This document shows, piece by piece, positions 15,001 to 21,255 of a stretch of DNA of 55,993 nucleotides. The stretch's first letter is position 1. The number at the start of each line of letters is the position of its first letter. Below the pieces are notes generated by a model. The model saw nothing but the letters and a program-made list of their open reading frames with translations. It made no database searches and was not told where the DNA came from. The stretch is taken from contig ONLQ01000012.1 of assembly GCA_900318665.1 (NCBI GenBank), positions 1 through 55,993 on the forward strand, in the 5' to 3' direction. Source of the DNA: an uncultured Bacteroidales bacterium (GTDB lineage Bacteria > Bacteroidota > Bacteroidia > Bacteroidales > P3). The position numbers and the translations under genes are program-made.

Positions 15001-17316
15001 GGTAGGGTCGGTCATATAGCCTATCTGCACAGTGCCAGGCGTAGTCACGCCGTTGTTACGGTAATAGAGCGACACATAGAGGCCATTCAACTCGGAGGTG
15101 AACGATGGCAGCGTGGCATAACTGATGCGCGCCGCATTGCCATCATTGCGAAGTATCAACGCATTGCCACTGCCGCCAAGCGTATAGGCGGCCCCATTGG
15201 CACTGCCCGACGCCACGAGAAATGCCTGCGGATAGCTGCTGGCTCCATTGGAAAGATTCAGAAAACGCCAGCAGGTAGGCAAGGCATAACTGCCCGAAGT
15301 ATAGCCCGAAGGCACAGCGGTAGGCGTGGCCGACACTCCGACAGCGGCATAACTGTTGAAACTCTCGAAATAGGGCAACGCAACATTGGAACAGTAGGTA
15401 CTGGCGGCAATATGCACGCTGTCGCTGGCCGTGATGGCATCGCAAAGTGTTTTGACATAGAAATGAAAGAGCGTGCCACCCGTAAGACCCGTAACCACGA
15501 GACGAGCAGTAGTAACGGTGTCGAAACGACTGTTGCCGGGAGTCAGTTCCAGACCATCGGCAATAGTGCGCACCACATATCGCTGTGCACCTGCCACGGC
15601 ATTCCACGTCAGTGTAACGCTACTTGTCGTAATATTTGCCACGGCAAGATTCGACACCGAGGCGCATACCAAGGCGGTATCGACACGGATGTTGTCGATG
15701 ATGGCATAGTAGTCGGTGCTGGACGAGGTGGTGCTCGGCATACGGAACGCCAGGCGTGCGTCGGCAGGGAAGGTCATTCCCGTGCGGCTGAGGTCTACAA
15801 GCACCGAACGATAGGTCTCGCTGAGGGCATAGTCGCTGCCTATCTGGTAGAACGTCGGGGCATCGACATCGCCAGTTATGTAGCCCAGTTGCAACTTCGT
15901 GCCAGTATAACTGCTGTTGTTGCGATACTCAAAAGCAACACGCAATTCATCAAGCGGTTTGGCGAAAGTCGGCAATGCGGCAATAGCACTCTGCGTAGCC
16001 GTGGCCGATGATGCGGCCGACCGCAGCACCATAGCCTTGCCCGTACCGCCTTTGACAAGCGCGGCATCGCCAGTAAGATAAACCTGAGGATAAGTGGTGG
16101 TGCTGGTGGTGTTCATATATGGGAATCGCCAGCAGTACGGCTGATAATGAGTATCTCCCTGATAATGTTCAGGAGTAGCAACGCCCGTAGGGGCATATTT
16201 ATCCTCATCAGAACCAAAAGAATTGAAATTCTCAGTCCAAGGCAACGAGACAGTAGCAATATCCGGACAATCTGTGTGGAAATGGTTCGTCACTGTATCG
16301 CCTGAGTTGTAATCGTTACACGAACATACGCCAGTGACGTAAACATTATAATCGACTCCTGCTGAAAGTCCTGTGATTGTATAGGTGTTGCCTGTCACCA
16401 ACTGTTTGCTGTTGCCGTCTGCGCCACATATACCCGTTCCCCATTCCACCATATAGGATGTGGTTGCAGGAGAAGCAGTCCAAGTAACACGGGCAGAGGT
16501 TTTGGTGATACCATTTACAACAGGAACGTTTTTGATGTAGCACGCTGGTTTGAAACTATACCATCTGTATGACTCTGGCCACTGTGCTGAAGTACGCTGC
16601 ACAGCGGTGTTCCCCGCCACATAATTGATGTTGTTTGACCCGTCAACATACCACGTATAACCATTCACATCCTTTACACCAATTTGAAAAGCGCGATTGA
16701 GATTGTTTGCGGGGCGCGTACCGTAAACAATGCGAATAGTATTAGTCGTTTCAAAAAGTTGCACTTGAACATACAAAGCCGTAGCATCGCCAGACTGCCC
16801 CCATGCATGCATACGGTATTCCACAACTCGCACACGATTTGGAAACTCACCAAAAAGTTGTGTACGCATATAGTCGCCAGTATACATACCGCCATCCATA
16901 CCACCAATGGCAATCTTGGGAAGGAAATTAGTCTGATTGAGCGGATTGTTATAATCGGTGGACCAACCATTGTTAGATGTTCCTTGCGAAGCAGGACCTG
17001 CACCAGTAGCAGTTAGAGAGATTCGTCCATCACCAGAGCCATAGACTCGCTGATAAACACCATTACCGAAAACAAAATCAAATCCTATATCTTCCGTCCA
17101 CGAATTGCAGTAATCGCAATTAGTCCCAGACATATAGAAGAACTGCGTATATTGCTCTGCATCATTCATCTCATACCACGCATTTTCATCAATACCCGTA
17201 GCAACGGTATATGTGGCAAATGGCCACGGACTACACTGCGCATACGAAACATTGCCTAACTGCACAAAAAACAGACATGAAAGAAAAATCACAAAACAGA
17301 ATACTGCTTTTTTCAT
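1..17316 (-). CDS. Giant secreted fibronectin III / MAM-like repeat protein (C-terminus beyond window)
   Basis: The minus strand is read in one frame from the ATG at 17314-17316 to base 1: 5772 codons, no stop found in the many stretches I translated. Residues 1-26 are a signal peptide (MKK, hydrophobic core, SYA-Q). Fibronectin type III units alternate with about 13 choice-of-anchor J/MAM-like modules, each opening with a variant of LPYxExFDxY and containing CWxF, YPQxFL, LQLGYMT and IDDVxV; openings lie near 16245, 15370, 14515, 13680, 11930, 11035, 10175, 9210, 4270, 3440, 2565, 1650 and 725. The stretch 8.6-4.3 kb is almost only FN3, with two cadherin-like/DUF5018-like inserts (about 7.9-7.7 and 5.8-5.5 kb). 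A different beta module occurs twice (about 12.8-12.3 and 7.4-6.8 kb). Such proteins are usually T9SS-exported adhesins; the expected sorting domain would lie outside the window. No ligand can be named. Confidence 0.9.
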   Translation of the reverse strand, partial: MKKAVFCFVIFLSCLFFVQLGNVSYAQCSPWPFATYTVATGIDENAWYEMNDAEQYTQFFYMSGTNCDYCNSWTEDIGFDFVFGNGVYQRVYGSGDGRISLTATGAGPASQGTSNNGWSTDYNNPLNQTNFLPKIAIGGMDGGMYTGDYMRTQLFGEFPNRVRVVEYRMHAWGQSGDATALYVQVQLFETTNTIRIVYGTRPANNLNRAFQIGVKDVNGYTWYVDGSNNINYVAGNTAVQRTSAQWPESYRWYSFKPACYIKNVPVVNGITKTSARVTWTASPATTSYMVEWGTGICGADGNSKQLVTGNTYTITGLSAGVDYNVYVTGVCSCNDYNSGDTVTNHFHTDCPDIATVSLPWTENFNSFGSDEDKYAPTGVATPEHYQGDTHYQPYCWRFPYMNTTSTTTYPQVYLTGDAALVKGGTGKAMVLRSAASSATATQSAIAALPTFAKPLDELRVAFEYRNNSSYTGTKLQLGYITGDVDAPTFYQIGSDYALSETYRSVLVDLSRTGMTFPADARLAFRMPSTTSSSTDYYAIIDNIRVDTALVCASVSNLAVANITTSSVTLTWNAVAGAQRYVVRTIADGLELTPGNSRFDTVTTARLVVTGLTGGTLFHFYVKTLCDAITASDSVHIAASTYCSNVALPYFESFNSYAAVGVSATPTAVPSGYTSGSYALPTCWRFLNLSNGASSYPQAFLVASGSANGAAYTLGGSGNALILRNDGNAARISYATLPSFTSELNGLYVSLYYRNNGVTTPGTVQIGYMTDPTDPNSFTVVQTLSNTMDWTFWEHDFGVDGGGYPLGAVIAIKYQGGSADNPLHIENVYVAQSNSCKHLTGVAVSGLMPTAATISWNNPGNASKYRIIYGAAGFAMETAGAAIDTIETTNLYANIAELTSGSSYDFYVQPYCGSDYGVAYRVSATMPCAAVSLPYTENFDGDAYDDEQYYVANATTPDGAKTSIPCWYFPERTADYTGVSYSWLTTVSGYANGSRSLVLKSANDRNAYAVMPYLGQDINNLRLSFKYRHYDNSFVGKAQLIALRSPNDLTSAVVLKTLEGTASMLEFGPVDLSQYGVDGSVYKYLGFRLVNAGTTIGYLYIDDINLSNVSTCAAPIVSFRNITDTGAVARWNISDDATGYIIYYGGSDFDVSSAGTWINSDTVAANAVANGYQLKSLTASTQYKLSVRTICGSDTSDFGPIASFSTNCSPVAVPYAQAFDGSITGSTQWHYPTATVTALPACWSFPDAKFTNVNNISTYPQVFFTQSGYHSSPRAMALKSYNAYAPAVAVVPYLDRHVSRTSIGFNYRFYGTGQTGQLQLGVMTDRNDSSTFRPLVTYPRATYNNGAWVRYTYNFDNAGLSEDTVYHIAFRMVPQGGVDQTNVAFVDNVNITANMTLTTASTYVTAYEQWCAQNEWNSPDDGIDHYQLRYSDIPFSYSEASEPTTYVEIDNITNTSYLVRGLDPNSYYYFKVRGVYADGSTTDWTNTTRVAMVTAENCWGKYIGSNANAGSVYTTLPTYPYYYRALSQQIFDASELREGFITHIYIRKNYYNGAYGVGTQRIWLGHTSKSTFDNTSDWVRGGMTNVWNAGVTWPDARYGSTINGTTGWLGIDITDYYYDGVSNLVVAWDQVDNSNRSTNIRFAVSTSPGSAYKAMYWNPGAYRNTTTPDPTNPNVAATGRLTYRNDIYFRICARPTTPVCAAPTSPTVTAIGSDSACFSWTPSVGAEGWIVEYGPRGYTAPDSSFTVTGSPSCVLRNLIPSTTYTVKVKSDCGSVNGTSAFVSKEFTTACGTYQVPYTQNFDNCVAQYLVAGDVTGRITDARYIAGTGTGGYANTWIPSKYPNHDLAQCWMYSGVTNANNQQATSLARTYIVYGNQGTAHSSEYSLHFANRNTTENVCVALPAFDYEIDTLMLSFWYKNNSLTEGSQLQVGYMTNPDDPATFVALTTVPRASAWTQFEYNFRTDGRTFPEGARMALRYPAFSSTTQYYVDVDDVVVDFAPPCPSISNLAVREQLPNAVSLRWDAVGAASGYRVEYGERGFTEGTGLFSYCVQPTDTIAGLSISKLYDFYVSAKCGNVYGESSKITARPACADRELPYIEAFENPSYAITNGYFGNVYNTNSNLGQYPLHDLPYCWRFTNLSSTNVTYPQAYIFKGTAAYTRENTTTTKSLILRTDAAVRPVYATLPTFTASIDSIVVRFDYKHTATNVAGASLQLGYMTNPYDLNSFVALGTYTASNTNWNRIEIDFSQQGLTGLPAGTVAAFKYVGNNASNVVCLDSVVVTKSPECPKVSNIVFGGSTPHATVVSWSALAGASKYEVEYGRQGFTQGTGTVREVTTNSITLNLDANAVYDFYIVAYCGECYGDYGTARYRTQCADPVNTPYYEDFDYYGDDPYHIAWSTGTRGDYPYNDLSGQWITWANATLPQCWRFTPEGSLIGTWDGTNATTQNNSVPKYWLTRSATNGALYVSGNALAIATGSGQQTTRTEAVAKNAYAVLPMMDKPLAYLNIKFNYRYYNSGVGNTQIGYCTTPEDPASTFVPLLLLDRNRTNINTTPVELNFYDYGYDHGICDTTHNKYIVIRDWYSGSNGWNSNVTFYMDNLSVVEEQCRRPLICSAPEITTDSVKYTWIAVPGCESYTIEYGLTGFERGHGTVVTVPAGRNSVTIGGLMANKQYDIYFSTNCNSTSHSGLVKKTFTSPCGTFELPYVENFDSYLTNSANNNWYNQSYPSNPLYMPSCWNWSDNTTTTYNNNWNNYAFLTSNASYYTSAPRALGIHPYRYDATIRPAHAIMPHFNLSAQDVALRYDYKVYGTNYQQASLIVTTNPSDASTYRKIVVSLPLGTGSQNWVDLASIMPEDIRKDTSHYYYIGWRDSIINTTRYGDRSYFIDNVNVQPVANLCRMPNITDSAVTENSGTVYWDILVPHATSYTIAYSTDADFDPTDPNTWTGSVEYTVPQTSTAVLAFDKEITGLQRGTRYWFAIQGRNASLPCTSSWSDVKSFKTDGDAPEVADCQITDLAVASAGSDTARLTWTAADGALGYQIAYGFRRTIDLDDDDTYTLVAVDDGEAAEKVVSSLTADTSYAFFIRAKLTDDPTYCADWSNAAYTRTKNDNTDITAYAAGGSVATEMAGLIDHENHTITVTLPYGTDFSAIVANFTLGSATSKLLNPSSTEQTSGTGSNSWAEVEDSTLTFTVVAEDVTKMQAWRIVLRVEGCPTPTDFATDFVGRRRLTFTWTQPGDEKAHDFVLSTTPLDAAALSAAQKRVIASGINTLDTVGLQRDTRYYAYLRANCGEDGVSEWVSLTTSTDDTIDCGVITAKQCGANTNTMQAGPVHINQRKCYSQFLYNSASINHQPGWIKSVSFNYYNGTVTNKEIVMYLGNTTIQNLPTNTFYPVTQMTEVVSRRCHTYRYSAANAAGYWTEIVFDQPFYYNGDGIVVATKSEQTGICTNTVSNFSGFYCTQYGTYTRRIYSNNDNNANPITFNDQGQPVYNNAIVTGGTQDYWRANIKFNFCTPIDICPAVTNLTATLDGEDPTEKANITWEFDTADYLTGFEIIVSTNEIANPRGVMLANTVDKTTGDTLVYHINDGENTLSKALANLRHNRQYYVYVRTNCDQDPDSTRSTWQQTTFHTTTDCQPVTSTIDVTITGKTSVYAQWTRPSLSQVNDYLYKVTTVRQQLDTMKIADSTGSVHGANNLNITGLTCNTDYYLYVAAYCGDGDVSPWKESAKFTTPVCCTQPMGLVVNPITSNSATISWNSGQYGNETQWEAVWVYGNVADSQDNAVRRVVNSRSVVATDLLPNTQYRFHVRSLCGAGNYSEYAAPSVNKRTLDTVSYFLTYTINSPVTQTGTLDYATKTVDVVVPYGTDLTAVRGVFTMGGTSPTAKVGTTVQTSGTTTNNFSGGPLVYHLFAEDINYVHDWTVNVHYEACAVPTGLTVTQTAGTTRGLTISWNNADASAMNHDVIVSPTTVANPDQYTGTVIHLTNGERTYNATGLQKNTRYYVYVRNVCGGTNSTWVTANQLTANTSYGCPNLTNFVATLTGEGTTTGGATWDIPTADYLSGYDIILSTEPVTDFAAWAGRYFAEGISVNRVDFTSLTPGTTYYIYGRAQCLAGGVETGANRFSPTWQGGTFHTYAECRAPEDMVSTPSDKAHTRISWTATETEQSPRQDSNYIYVVSTAAIDAATLAAVDTVTDFEGMENVVTYGHQVNANHQDLSGLTCEQTYQMYVANNCGTLAEPNFSPWTHFQFTMPSCCPAPVNVHSVARGNDNITIAWERGLDGDETQWQVRRYYGLDAQINTTADSAIVDNTMTYASTGLANNLEYKFQVRAVCGVGDTSPWSVVICKDTTTMPYHCDFENIHERRIWTQGRLTNNATNQWFVGSAASMQYNGTHSMYISNNSGTNAQYSVYNYDYSYTYRQLHLEAGTYYYKYYWKCYGRSNAAYMRVYLMPASYALAATANGISYNNTPQATWRNMDGNSQRYNTTAFTYNEGYLDVPADGEYKMVFYWYNNNQGALNPGGVVDEITMYQVCPPVENLLVDQMSGDTAVVSWEAPYGDDHWTLEYGLRGFTEGTGLLVNVSDNPTYVLRHLQPNTEYTVIVRTNCDGTSSPTARTYNFRTTCMPTALPYDENFNQYAAATTYYSTGVGSRPSAGYGSLAAYDTCLPSCWTFTNRNYTNDNNGYKFFMTTDVNAVASGRGLEFWTWTNGNTQGYAILPNFEKPIDSLQIEFSLYENRTDYGGPLQIGYITNYNPTTNNYGDYVALYTFPRYAYRRNVVYDFRNDGIDVPEGARIVLYSRHNNNNGYLHAIVVDDIHVEVAKDCPQVQNVRVSNITTTGARLDWDAVAGAERYRVAIAPSGVAEEDAYIYPSVTTPYTTFTNLEPGTRYTFYVYAYCGDENGYGNAGTANAATVCNVYTLPYTENFDSYGSEAPYLTDVQYTTNRWPYRPVRYNFNDHYLPDCWTFANRNQVDGVFPNIYLARGTMYDGGTSLNTPMAVEGNGLVIYSGTQTTNNPTAALPTFNLPIDSLTISFYNRDRRTDRGNLELGYMLDANDPSTFRSVFNYGTDRSYTFKQRVFDFADYFADPAHANEQHSGAVIAFRYTKTSDNNYDNFCVLDNINVYRSEGCAAMQGLAITEAAGNTTLTWTAQRAAQYYVVEYGLHGFQQGTGKDTNVVGNSLVLAQILDTNELYDFYVHAYCASGNTHGPDTLLTYRSLPYTCSAHDIPYYEDFDIYAYSYNHTNTPPATTRPINGNISNHYYYTTNIYGQSIESPQRPYCWFFPLNISDVYHNDYGHNSGYFPKSFLSNNTDYIQHNIGLVLVSWYNKPQVAILPKFTVHAKDLQLKLNYRFQNKYRGQAWLGLVTTNNAAGANAFIPVKQLDSTEVYRTDSTTFYGFADENTEYYLAIKYNFNHTQDNNVIRNSGVLYIDSVAVTRVPTCPTPNNLAVNASSAMTDGSITLSWAGQGTPDHYVVEYGLEGFALGNGTRRTTTGTTMTISGLTSGLRYDAYVRMVCSESDSSGVARITFTAPCRPQDIPYKESFDEYVGSADHYSSNHNAPTRYTDLEDRHFLPTCWTFDKSGTGFNPITTNATTYPQAFLTEQASLQYTAGGWRNATGDITTPKSLLLKTTTSAYGATGILPLMSSSLSALQITFYYRTHDAYSGTNKVQLGYVTGVMGATPQWTTLQEYPLTDQFTRVNYDFSRDGNSYPADAQIAIRWAGTAGTADYYLAIDSIVVDSANTCATVQNLAVSARTDNSVSLAWDAVAGASYRVATR

Positions 17317-17854
17317 ATGTTTTATTTTAAAAAGAGTCTTACAATTCATAATATTGACAAATACATTAACCTATAGGCAAATATTATTATAATACTATTT
17401 TCCAATAGGTTACTACATAATACATCCAAAGGTTATTACATCTTATTGAATTGTCAAAAATATATAAAACTATTCAACAAAACAAGTTTCAAGCGCATTA
17501 TAACTAACATTTGAAAGTTGAAAAGGAAATATTGTAAAATATTGCAGCATAAAAGCATATTTTCATTTCAACATTTTACAATTTTACGTTATAAACATTG
17601 TTGATAATCTCGATGAGAAAATTGAAACATTTGTACATTTTGCCCCTTAACGCCATTATCACATTCCACTCTACCACATTGAACCGCCACGGCAAATCTC
17701 TAATCATCAATATCTTTTCTCCATTTCACATTTTTTCTTATCTTTGCCTTTCGGCGCTGTGGATGCCGCAGACCTGTCAATGCGATAACATTCAGAGCGT
17801 TAGATAATGTTTAACCCGTCGGGCAGGCGACACAAAAACAAACAAAACACATTT
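17317..17854. other. AT-rich divergent intergenic region
   Basis: This 538-bp stretch separates the giant minus-strand gene from rpsA. It is very AT-rich and I see no convincing gene. On the plus strand a TATCTTTG box at 17739-17746 probably serves rpsA. On the minus strand the best -7 match is TATTTTTG at 17455-17462, about 140 bp before the giant gene, which would imply a long leader; that assignment is weak. Confidence 0.5.
17739..17746 (+). promoter_or_regulatory. Bacteroidota -7 box (TATCTTTG), probable rpsA promoter
   Basis: Exact match to the TAnnTTTG box used by the Bacteroidota primary sigma factor. No clear TTTG -33 element is seen at the usual 19-21 bp upstream. It lies about 110 bp before the chosen rpsA start, leaving room for a leader that could carry autoregulation. 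Confidence 0.55.
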
Positions 17855-19636
17855 ATGAACTACAAGGACGTGCAACCGGACCCCAATTTCGACTGGGGTG
17901 CAATTGACAAAAAAGAAGAGCGCGCCAACGAACAGATGGAGAAAGCCTACGAGGAGACCTTCAAATCGTTCACCGAGCAGGAAGTCATCGAAGGCACCAT
18001 CGTTGCAATTAACGACCGCGAGGCCGTGGTTAACATCGGATTCAAGAGCGACGGCGTCATTCCTTCGTCGGAACTCCGCTACAATCCCGATCTGAAACCC
18101 GGTGACAAAATCGAGGTCTATGTCGAGAGCCAGGAAGACAGCAACGGCCAGTTGCAGTTGAGCCACAAGAAAGCCCGCATCCTGAAATCATGGGAGCGTG
18201 TCAACCAGGCCTACGACAACCAGGAAATCATCAAGGGTTATGTGAAGAGCCGCACCAAGGGTGGTCTTATCGTTACCATCTACGACAACATCGAGGCCTT
18301 CCTGCCCGGCAGCCAGATTGACGTGCGTCCTATTAAGGACTACGACGTCTATGTGGACAAAGAGATGGAATTCAAGGTTGTGAAGATCAACCACGAGTAC
18401 AAGAATGTCGTCGTCAGCCACAAGGCTCTTATCGAGGACGAAATCGAGGCTCAGAAAGCCGAGATTATCTCCAAACTGGAGAAGGGTCAGGTGCTGGAAG
18501 GCACTGTCAAGAACATCACCAGCTACGGCGTGTTTGTTGACCTGGGCGGTGTTGACGGCCTTATCCACATCACCGACCTCAGCTGGGGTCGTATCAGCCA
18601 TCCCGAAGAGGTGGTCAAGGTTGACGACAAAATCAATGTCGTCATCCTCGACTTCGACGAAGCCAAACGTCGTATCCAACTGGGTCTGAAGCAACTCACT
18701 CCTCACCCCTGGAGCAACCTCGATCCCAACCTGAAAGAGGGCGACCATGTGAAGGGCAAAGTCGTTGTCATTGCCGACTACGGCGCATTCGTGGAGATTA
18801 TCCCCGGTGTCGAAGGCCTTATCCATGTCAGCGAGATGAGCTGGAGCCAGCATCTGCGTAGCGCTCAGGACTTCCTGCACGTTGGCCAGGAGGTTGAGGC
18901 CGTTATCCTCAGCCTGCGTCGCGACGAGCACAAGATGAGCCTCGGTATCAAGCAACTCATGCCCGACCCGTGGTTGAACATCACCGAGAAATATCCTGTG
19001 GGCAGCAAACACACCGCCACCGTGCGCAACTTCACCAACTTCGGCATCTTTGTCGAACTTGAGGAAGGCGTTGACGGCCTTATCCACATCAGCGACCTGA
19101 GCTGGAGCAAGAAAATCAAACACCCCGCCGAGTTCACCAAGATTGGCGAGAAGATTGATGTCGTTGTTCTCGAAGTCGATGCCGAATCCCGCCGCTTGAG
19201 CCTCGGCCACAAGCAGTTGGAAGAGAACCCCTGGGATGTCTATGAGACAGTGTTCCCGCTCGGTTCCGTACACCAGGGCACCATCACCTCTATGAACGAC
19301 AAGGGCGCCGTCGTCACTCTGCCTTACGGCGTTGAGGCTTTCGCTTACAGCCGTCAACTCGAGAAGGCCGACAAGACCAAGGCCCGCGTCGATGAGACCC
19401 TCGACTTCAAGGTCGTTGAGTTCAGCAAAGAGAACAAGCGCATCGTGGTCTCCCACACCCGCACCTTCCAGGAGTCGGAAGAAGAGGCCCGCGTAAAGGC
19501 TGAGACCGAAGAGGCAAAGAAAGAACGCGCCACCAAGAAGAGTGTGAAGAAAATCAACGAGCAGTTGGAGAAAACAACCCTCGGCGATGTCTTCGGCAGC
19601 CTGCTCAACGAGCAACTTGAGAAGAAAGGCGAATAA
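17855..19636 (+). CDS. rpsA: 30S ribosomal protein S1
   Basis: A 593-residue protein with about six consecutive S1 (OB-fold) RNA-binding domains. The clearest repeats contain the pattern GxVxxxxxYGxFVxLGGVDGLIHITDLSW, seen near residues 215-285, 300-375 and 385-460; the first two domains are more divergent, as in other S1 proteins. The C-terminus is a charged, Lys/Glu-rich helix. S1 binds mRNA leaders on the 30S subunit and promotes initiation, which matters in Bacteroidota, where Shine-Dalgarno sequences are rare. I start at MNYKDVQPD; an in-frame ATG at 17807 would add 16 basic, non-conserved residues. Family and length fit well (Bacteroidales S1 is about 590-600 residues). The gene is monocistronic, ending in a strong terminator. 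Confidence 0.95.
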   Translation: MNYKDVQPDPNFDWGAIDKKEERANEQMEKAYEETFKSFTEQEVIEGTIVAINDREAVVNIGFKSDGVIPSSELRYNPDLKPGDKIEVYVESQEDSNGQLQLSHKKARILKSWERVNQAYDNQEIIKGYVKSRTKGGLIVTIYDNIEAFLPGSQIDVRPIKDYDVYVDKEMEFKVVKINHEYKNVVVSHKALIEDEIEAQKAEIISKLEKGQVLEGTVKNITSYGVFVDLGGVDGLIHITDLSWGRISHPEEVVKVDDKINVVILDFDEAKRRIQLGLKQLTPHPWSNLDPNLKEGDHVKGKVVVIADYGAFVEIIPGVEGLIHVSEMSWSQHLRSAQDFLHVGQEVEAVILSLRRDEHKMSLGIKQLMPDPWLNITEKYPVGSKHTATVRNFTNFGIFVELEEGVDGLIHISDLSWSKKIKHPAEFTKIGEKIDVVVLEVDAESRRLSLGHKQLEENPWDVYETVFPLGSVHQGTITSMNDKGAVVTLPYGVEAFAYSRQLEKADKTKARVDETLDFKVVEFSKENKRIVVSHTRTFQESEEEARVKAETEEAKKERATKKSVKKINEQLEKTTLGDVFGSLLNEQLEKKGE

Positions 19637-19660
19637 TACAAAACCTTTCATAATCAGCAA

Positions 19661-19692
19661 AAAGGTAGTGTTTCGGCACTACCTTTTTTTTT
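19661..19692 (+). terminator. Rho-independent terminator of rpsA
   Basis: Stem AAAGGTAGTG / CACTACCTTT with loop TTTCGG, followed by an uninterrupted T run. It lies 25 bp past the rpsA stop, in the expected orientation. Confidence 0.9.
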
Positions 19693-19709
19693 GTATCAAA
19701 AATATTTCA

Positions 19710-19717
19710 TATCTTTG
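19710..19717 (+). promoter_or_regulatory. -7 box TATCTTTG of the T9SS-sorted protein / recQ transcript
   Basis: Exact TAnnTTTG match immediately after the rpsA terminator and 55 bp before the next start. A TTTG lies at 19690-19693, slightly closer than the ideal -33 spacing. Confidence 0.6.
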
Positions 19718-19772
19718 CAGATTGGAAATGTTATGCACAACGCATAAGCAAAGCCAAGCCCAAATAGGCAAC

Positions 19773-21254
19773 ATGAAGAGAATACTGCTGACAATCATAA
19801 TGGTTCTAACGCTCACCGTGGGCGCTTGGGCACAATATGCCACATCGATAAACCTCTATGTATCGAAACACGAGGTATGCTTAGGCGATGTGGTGACGTT
19901 CCAAGACAACACCGTCCGCGACGGTGTCATTGTGCGTCAGTGGACTTTCAGCGATACCGTCATCCGCGGCCACGCCATAGGCGAGCAACTCACAATCTAC
20001 CGCCAACTTGTGCAGGACACCAACCCTGTCATGCTGATGCTGGTGCGCAACCTTCCCGACACCATCATTAATGAAATCAAAGACACGGCGATTTCCGTGA
20101 CCGTCGATTCCATCATCGTTGGCACCGACACCACAGTCACCACACGTCGCGACACTACCATACACATAACACGCGACTCGGTGCCTATCTGGTACAACGA
20201 CACCCTCTACGCCTACGACACCGTGCGAGTGTTCCTGCCCAAAAAGATGCACACCGTCGGCGACAGCATTGCCTGCCCTGGCGACTCGGTCAACATCAAG
20301 ATGGAGCCAGTCCTCAACGGAGTGAGTTATTCGTGGTTCACACAGCCGTTCGACAACGGCAACCCCTTGGCCTATGGATCGAGGCTGAAAACAGAGCCCT
20401 ATTCTAAATCGGCATTATACTTCCTTAAAATACAGAACGCCAACGGCTGCGTGGCGTGGGACAGCGTGAGAGTCTATATCATGCAGAACACCCTCACCAT
20501 CGACCCCGAAGATGGCAACATCTGCGCTGGCAAAGCCGCCACGCTGACGGCTGGCAAGGCCGACCACTACCTATGGCAGTCTATGCCCGCCGACTCCACG
20601 CTCGACACCATGAGCCTCATGGCGCAGATTGCCGTATATCCCGAAGTTACAACCATCTACGCCTTCACACCTTTTGGCACCAACGGCTGCAAGGGCGAGA
20701 CGCAGTATGTAACCATAACCCCGCACGCCGTACCCGTGCAGAAAGTGGCACTGTCGCCACGCTTCATCGACCCCGAAAATCCTGTAATGACGCTCACCGA
20801 CCTTTCGGAAAACACCGCCAGTTCATTCTGGAGTTTCGGACTCAGCGACTACGCCGACGGACAACAAGTGGAGCATCGTTTCACCGAACTGCGCTACGAC
20901 TCGACGGAAATAACCCTTCGCAGCACCAACAGCATTGGCTGCTATGTTGACACCGCCTTCCGCGTGCCGGTGCAGCGCTTTGCCTCCTGGGCGCCCAACA
21001 CCTTCACCCCCAACCGCGCCGAGAACAACACGTTCCGCATACGCACCATCAACGAAGTTGACTATTTCTCGATACACATCTACACCCGCGAGGGCAAAGA
21101 GATTTTCCGCTCCATCGACCCGCAATTCGTATGGGACGGCACCCACAAAGGCAAAGACTGCCCGCAGGGCGTATATGTGTATATCTGCAAATACCGTCGC
21201 GCTGGCACCGGCGACGTGACACAGATGAAAGGCCTCATAACGCTGCTGCGCTAA
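19773..21254 (+). CDS. Surface protein with T9SS type B (gliding-motility-type) C-terminal sorting domain
   Basis: 493 residues starting at MKRILLTII; the frame is open upstream, but the upstream part overlaps rpsA and its terminator and does not look coding. Residues 1-20 are a Sec signal peptide ending VGAWAQ. The middle contains beta-sandwich, PKD/Ig-like segments, including a YSWFTQP...YFLKIQNANGC stretch typical of PKD-like modules. The last about 90 residues (APNTFTPN..., FSIHIYTREGKEIF, WDG, CPQGVYVYICKY) match the CHU_C / T9SS type B sorting domain, so the protein is probably exported by T9SS and kept on or released from the surface. Specific function is unknown. The next gene begins 2 bp after its stop, suggesting co-transcription with recQ. 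Confidence 0.87.
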   Translation: MKRILLTIIMVLTLTVGAWAQYATSINLYVSKHEVCLGDVVTFQDNTVRDGVIVRQWTFSDTVIRGHAIGEQLTIYRQLVQDTNPVMLMLVRNLPDTIINEIKDTAISVTVDSIIVGTDTTVTTRRDTTIHITRDSVPIWYNDTLYAYDTVRVFLPKKMHTVGDSIACPGDSVNIKMEPVLNGVSYSWFTQPFDNGNPLAYGSRLKTEPYSKSALYFLKIQNANGCVAWDSVRVYIMQNTLTIDPEDGNICAGKAATLTAGKADHYLWQSMPADSTLDTMSLMAQIAVYPEVTTIYAFTPFGTNGCKGETQYVTITPHAVPVQKVALSPRFIDPENPVMTLTDLSENTASSFWSFGLSDYADGQQVEHRFTELRYDSTEITLRSTNSIGCYVDTAFRVPVQRFASWAPNTFTPNRAENNTFRIRTINEVDYFSIHIYTREGKEIFRSIDPQFVWDGTHKGKDCPQGVYVYICKYRRAGTGDVTQMKGLITLLR

Positions 21255-21255
21255 G

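Noticed and set aside
18188-19660. 490-codon minus-strand open frame across rpsA
   Set aside because: Antisense shadow of ribosomal protein S1; low-complexity hydrophobic/acidic product.
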